Shown: positions 6,387-6,887 of the stretch, in pieces
Numbering within the stretch: position 1 is the first letter of the stretch
Layout: each line of letters opens with the position of its first letter
NCBI GenBank assembly: GCA_900321145.1
Contig: ONVB01000040.1
Location: 1 to 6,887 of the forward strand
Reading direction: 5' to 3'
Origin: an uncultured Eubacteriales bacterium
GTDB lineage: Bacteria; Bacillota; Clostridia; Lachnospirales; Lachnospiraceae
Length of the DNA: 6,887 nt
Translations under genes and position numbers: made by a program
Notes under the pieces: model-generated
Seen by the model: the letters and a program-made list of their open reading frames with translations, nothing else
Databases searched by the model: none
Told to the model about the DNA's origin: nothing

Positions 6387-6887
6387 ATGCCTAAGATGAA
6401 AAATGCACTCGATTCGGTGCTTATAGTTACCGCCTCCGACAAGTTCTCTGTGATCGCGAAAAAGTCGCTGGTGGGTTTTATAACCATAGATATAAAGAAG
6501 AGCGTGGCTCCTGCCAGGCGTGCGCTGCTTGAAAAAAGCTATGACCTGGTACTGATCAATCTTCCTCTTCCCGACGAACCGGGAGAGAGCTTTGCTTTAG
6601 ATGCTGCCGATCACAGCAACGCCTCCGTTATGCTCGTGGTTCCGCAGGATATATGCGAGGATGTGCTCGAGCATGTGACCGACAGGGGGATATTTGTGCT
6701 TCCGAAGCCGGCGCCGAGCGGCCGGTTGGACAAGGCGATAAGGTTCCTGATCGCCACCCAAAACCGCATGCACAAGCTCGAGACAAAGACTCTTTCCGTG
6801 GAAGAGAAGATGGAGGAGATACGGCTGGTAAGCCGGGCCAAGCTTCTGTTGGTCGAGAAAAAGAATATGACGGAGGATGAGGCTCAC
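6387..6887 (+). CDS. ANTAR-domain response regulator with degenerate receiver; 3' end outside window
   Basis: The first 167 codons of a reading frame that is open to the window edge. Residues about 9-122 have the alternating hydrophobic strands and helices of a receiver domain: VLIVTASD, YDLVLINLPLPDEPG, VMLVV, and FVLPKP with the conserved Lys107. The phospho-acceptor Asp position holds Asn58, and the usual acidic pair after strand 1 is not seen, so phosphorylation is unlikely. A charged, probably coiled-coil helix follows (about 118-145). From about 138 the sequence (VEEKMEEIRLVSRAKLLLVEKKNMTEDEAH) fits the start of an ANTAR domain, an RNA-binding three-helix module that prevents transcription termination in AmiR and NasR. 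The rest of the domain is beyond the window. In Clostridium saccharobutylicum an ANTAR regulator, GlnR, is encoded next to glnA, so a role in nitrogen control is likely by analogy. Its RNA target is not identified here. Confidence 0.82.
   Translation, partial: MPKMKNALDSVLIVTASDKFSVIAKKSLVGFITIDIKKSVAPARRALLEKSYDLVLINLPLPDEPGESFALDAADHSNASVMLVVPQDICEDVLEHVTDRGIFVLPKPAPSGRLDKAIRFLIATQNRMHKLETKTLSVEEKMEEIRLVSRAKLLLVEKKNMTEDEAH

Noticed and set aside
6653..6880. 75-codon + strand open frame overlapping the ANTAR gene
   Set aside because: It is in another frame of a gene with clear receiver and ANTAR similarity and has no ribosome binding site or recognisable content.

Overview
The window reads as an ordinary chromosomal stretch from a member of the Bacillota, class Clostridia, most likely Lachnospiraceae. 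This placement is an inference. It rests on strong AGGAGG-type ribosome binding sites, the frequent use of AGA/AGG arginine codons, the pairing of a glutamine synthetase-family gene with an ANTAR regulator (known in clostridia), and short interspersed repeats that read 'SERSEES' or 'LSEAKDL' when translated. All genes lie on the + strand and are tightly packed.

Layout: 1-716 is the 3' part of pyrG (CTP synthase, glutaminase half). The gap 717-772 holds a degenerate repeat. 773-1855 is carA and 1855-5076 is carB, the two subunits of glutamine-dependent carbamoyl-phosphate synthase, overlapping by one base. 5077-5200 is a repeat-rich spacer. 5201-6376 encodes a divergent glutamine synthetase-family protein. 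6387 to the window end is the start of an ANTAR response regulator with a degenerate receiver domain.

The shared theme is glutamine nitrogen. CarAB takes the amide of glutamine to start pyrimidine (and arginine) synthesis, and PyrG takes it to turn UTP into CTP. The glutamine synthetase-family gene and the ANTAR protein look like a nitrogen-metabolism and regulation pair placed after them. CarA and PyrG both carry an intact class I glutaminase Cys and His-x-Glu.

The two points most worth a second look are these. (1) The glutamine synthetase-like protein keeps the metal and glutamate framework but has lost the residues that bind and deprotonate ammonium (Asp50 and flap Glu327 equivalents) and the NRS arginine motif, so it may not be a plain ammonia ligase. 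(2) A short structured repeat sits at two gene junctions: one copy forms the C-terminal tail of CTP synthase, and several copies with a long inverted repeat fill the carB to glutamine synthetase spacer. Two copies differ by a compensatory base-pair change. I see no CRISPR array, tRNA, rRNA, transposase or phage gene.
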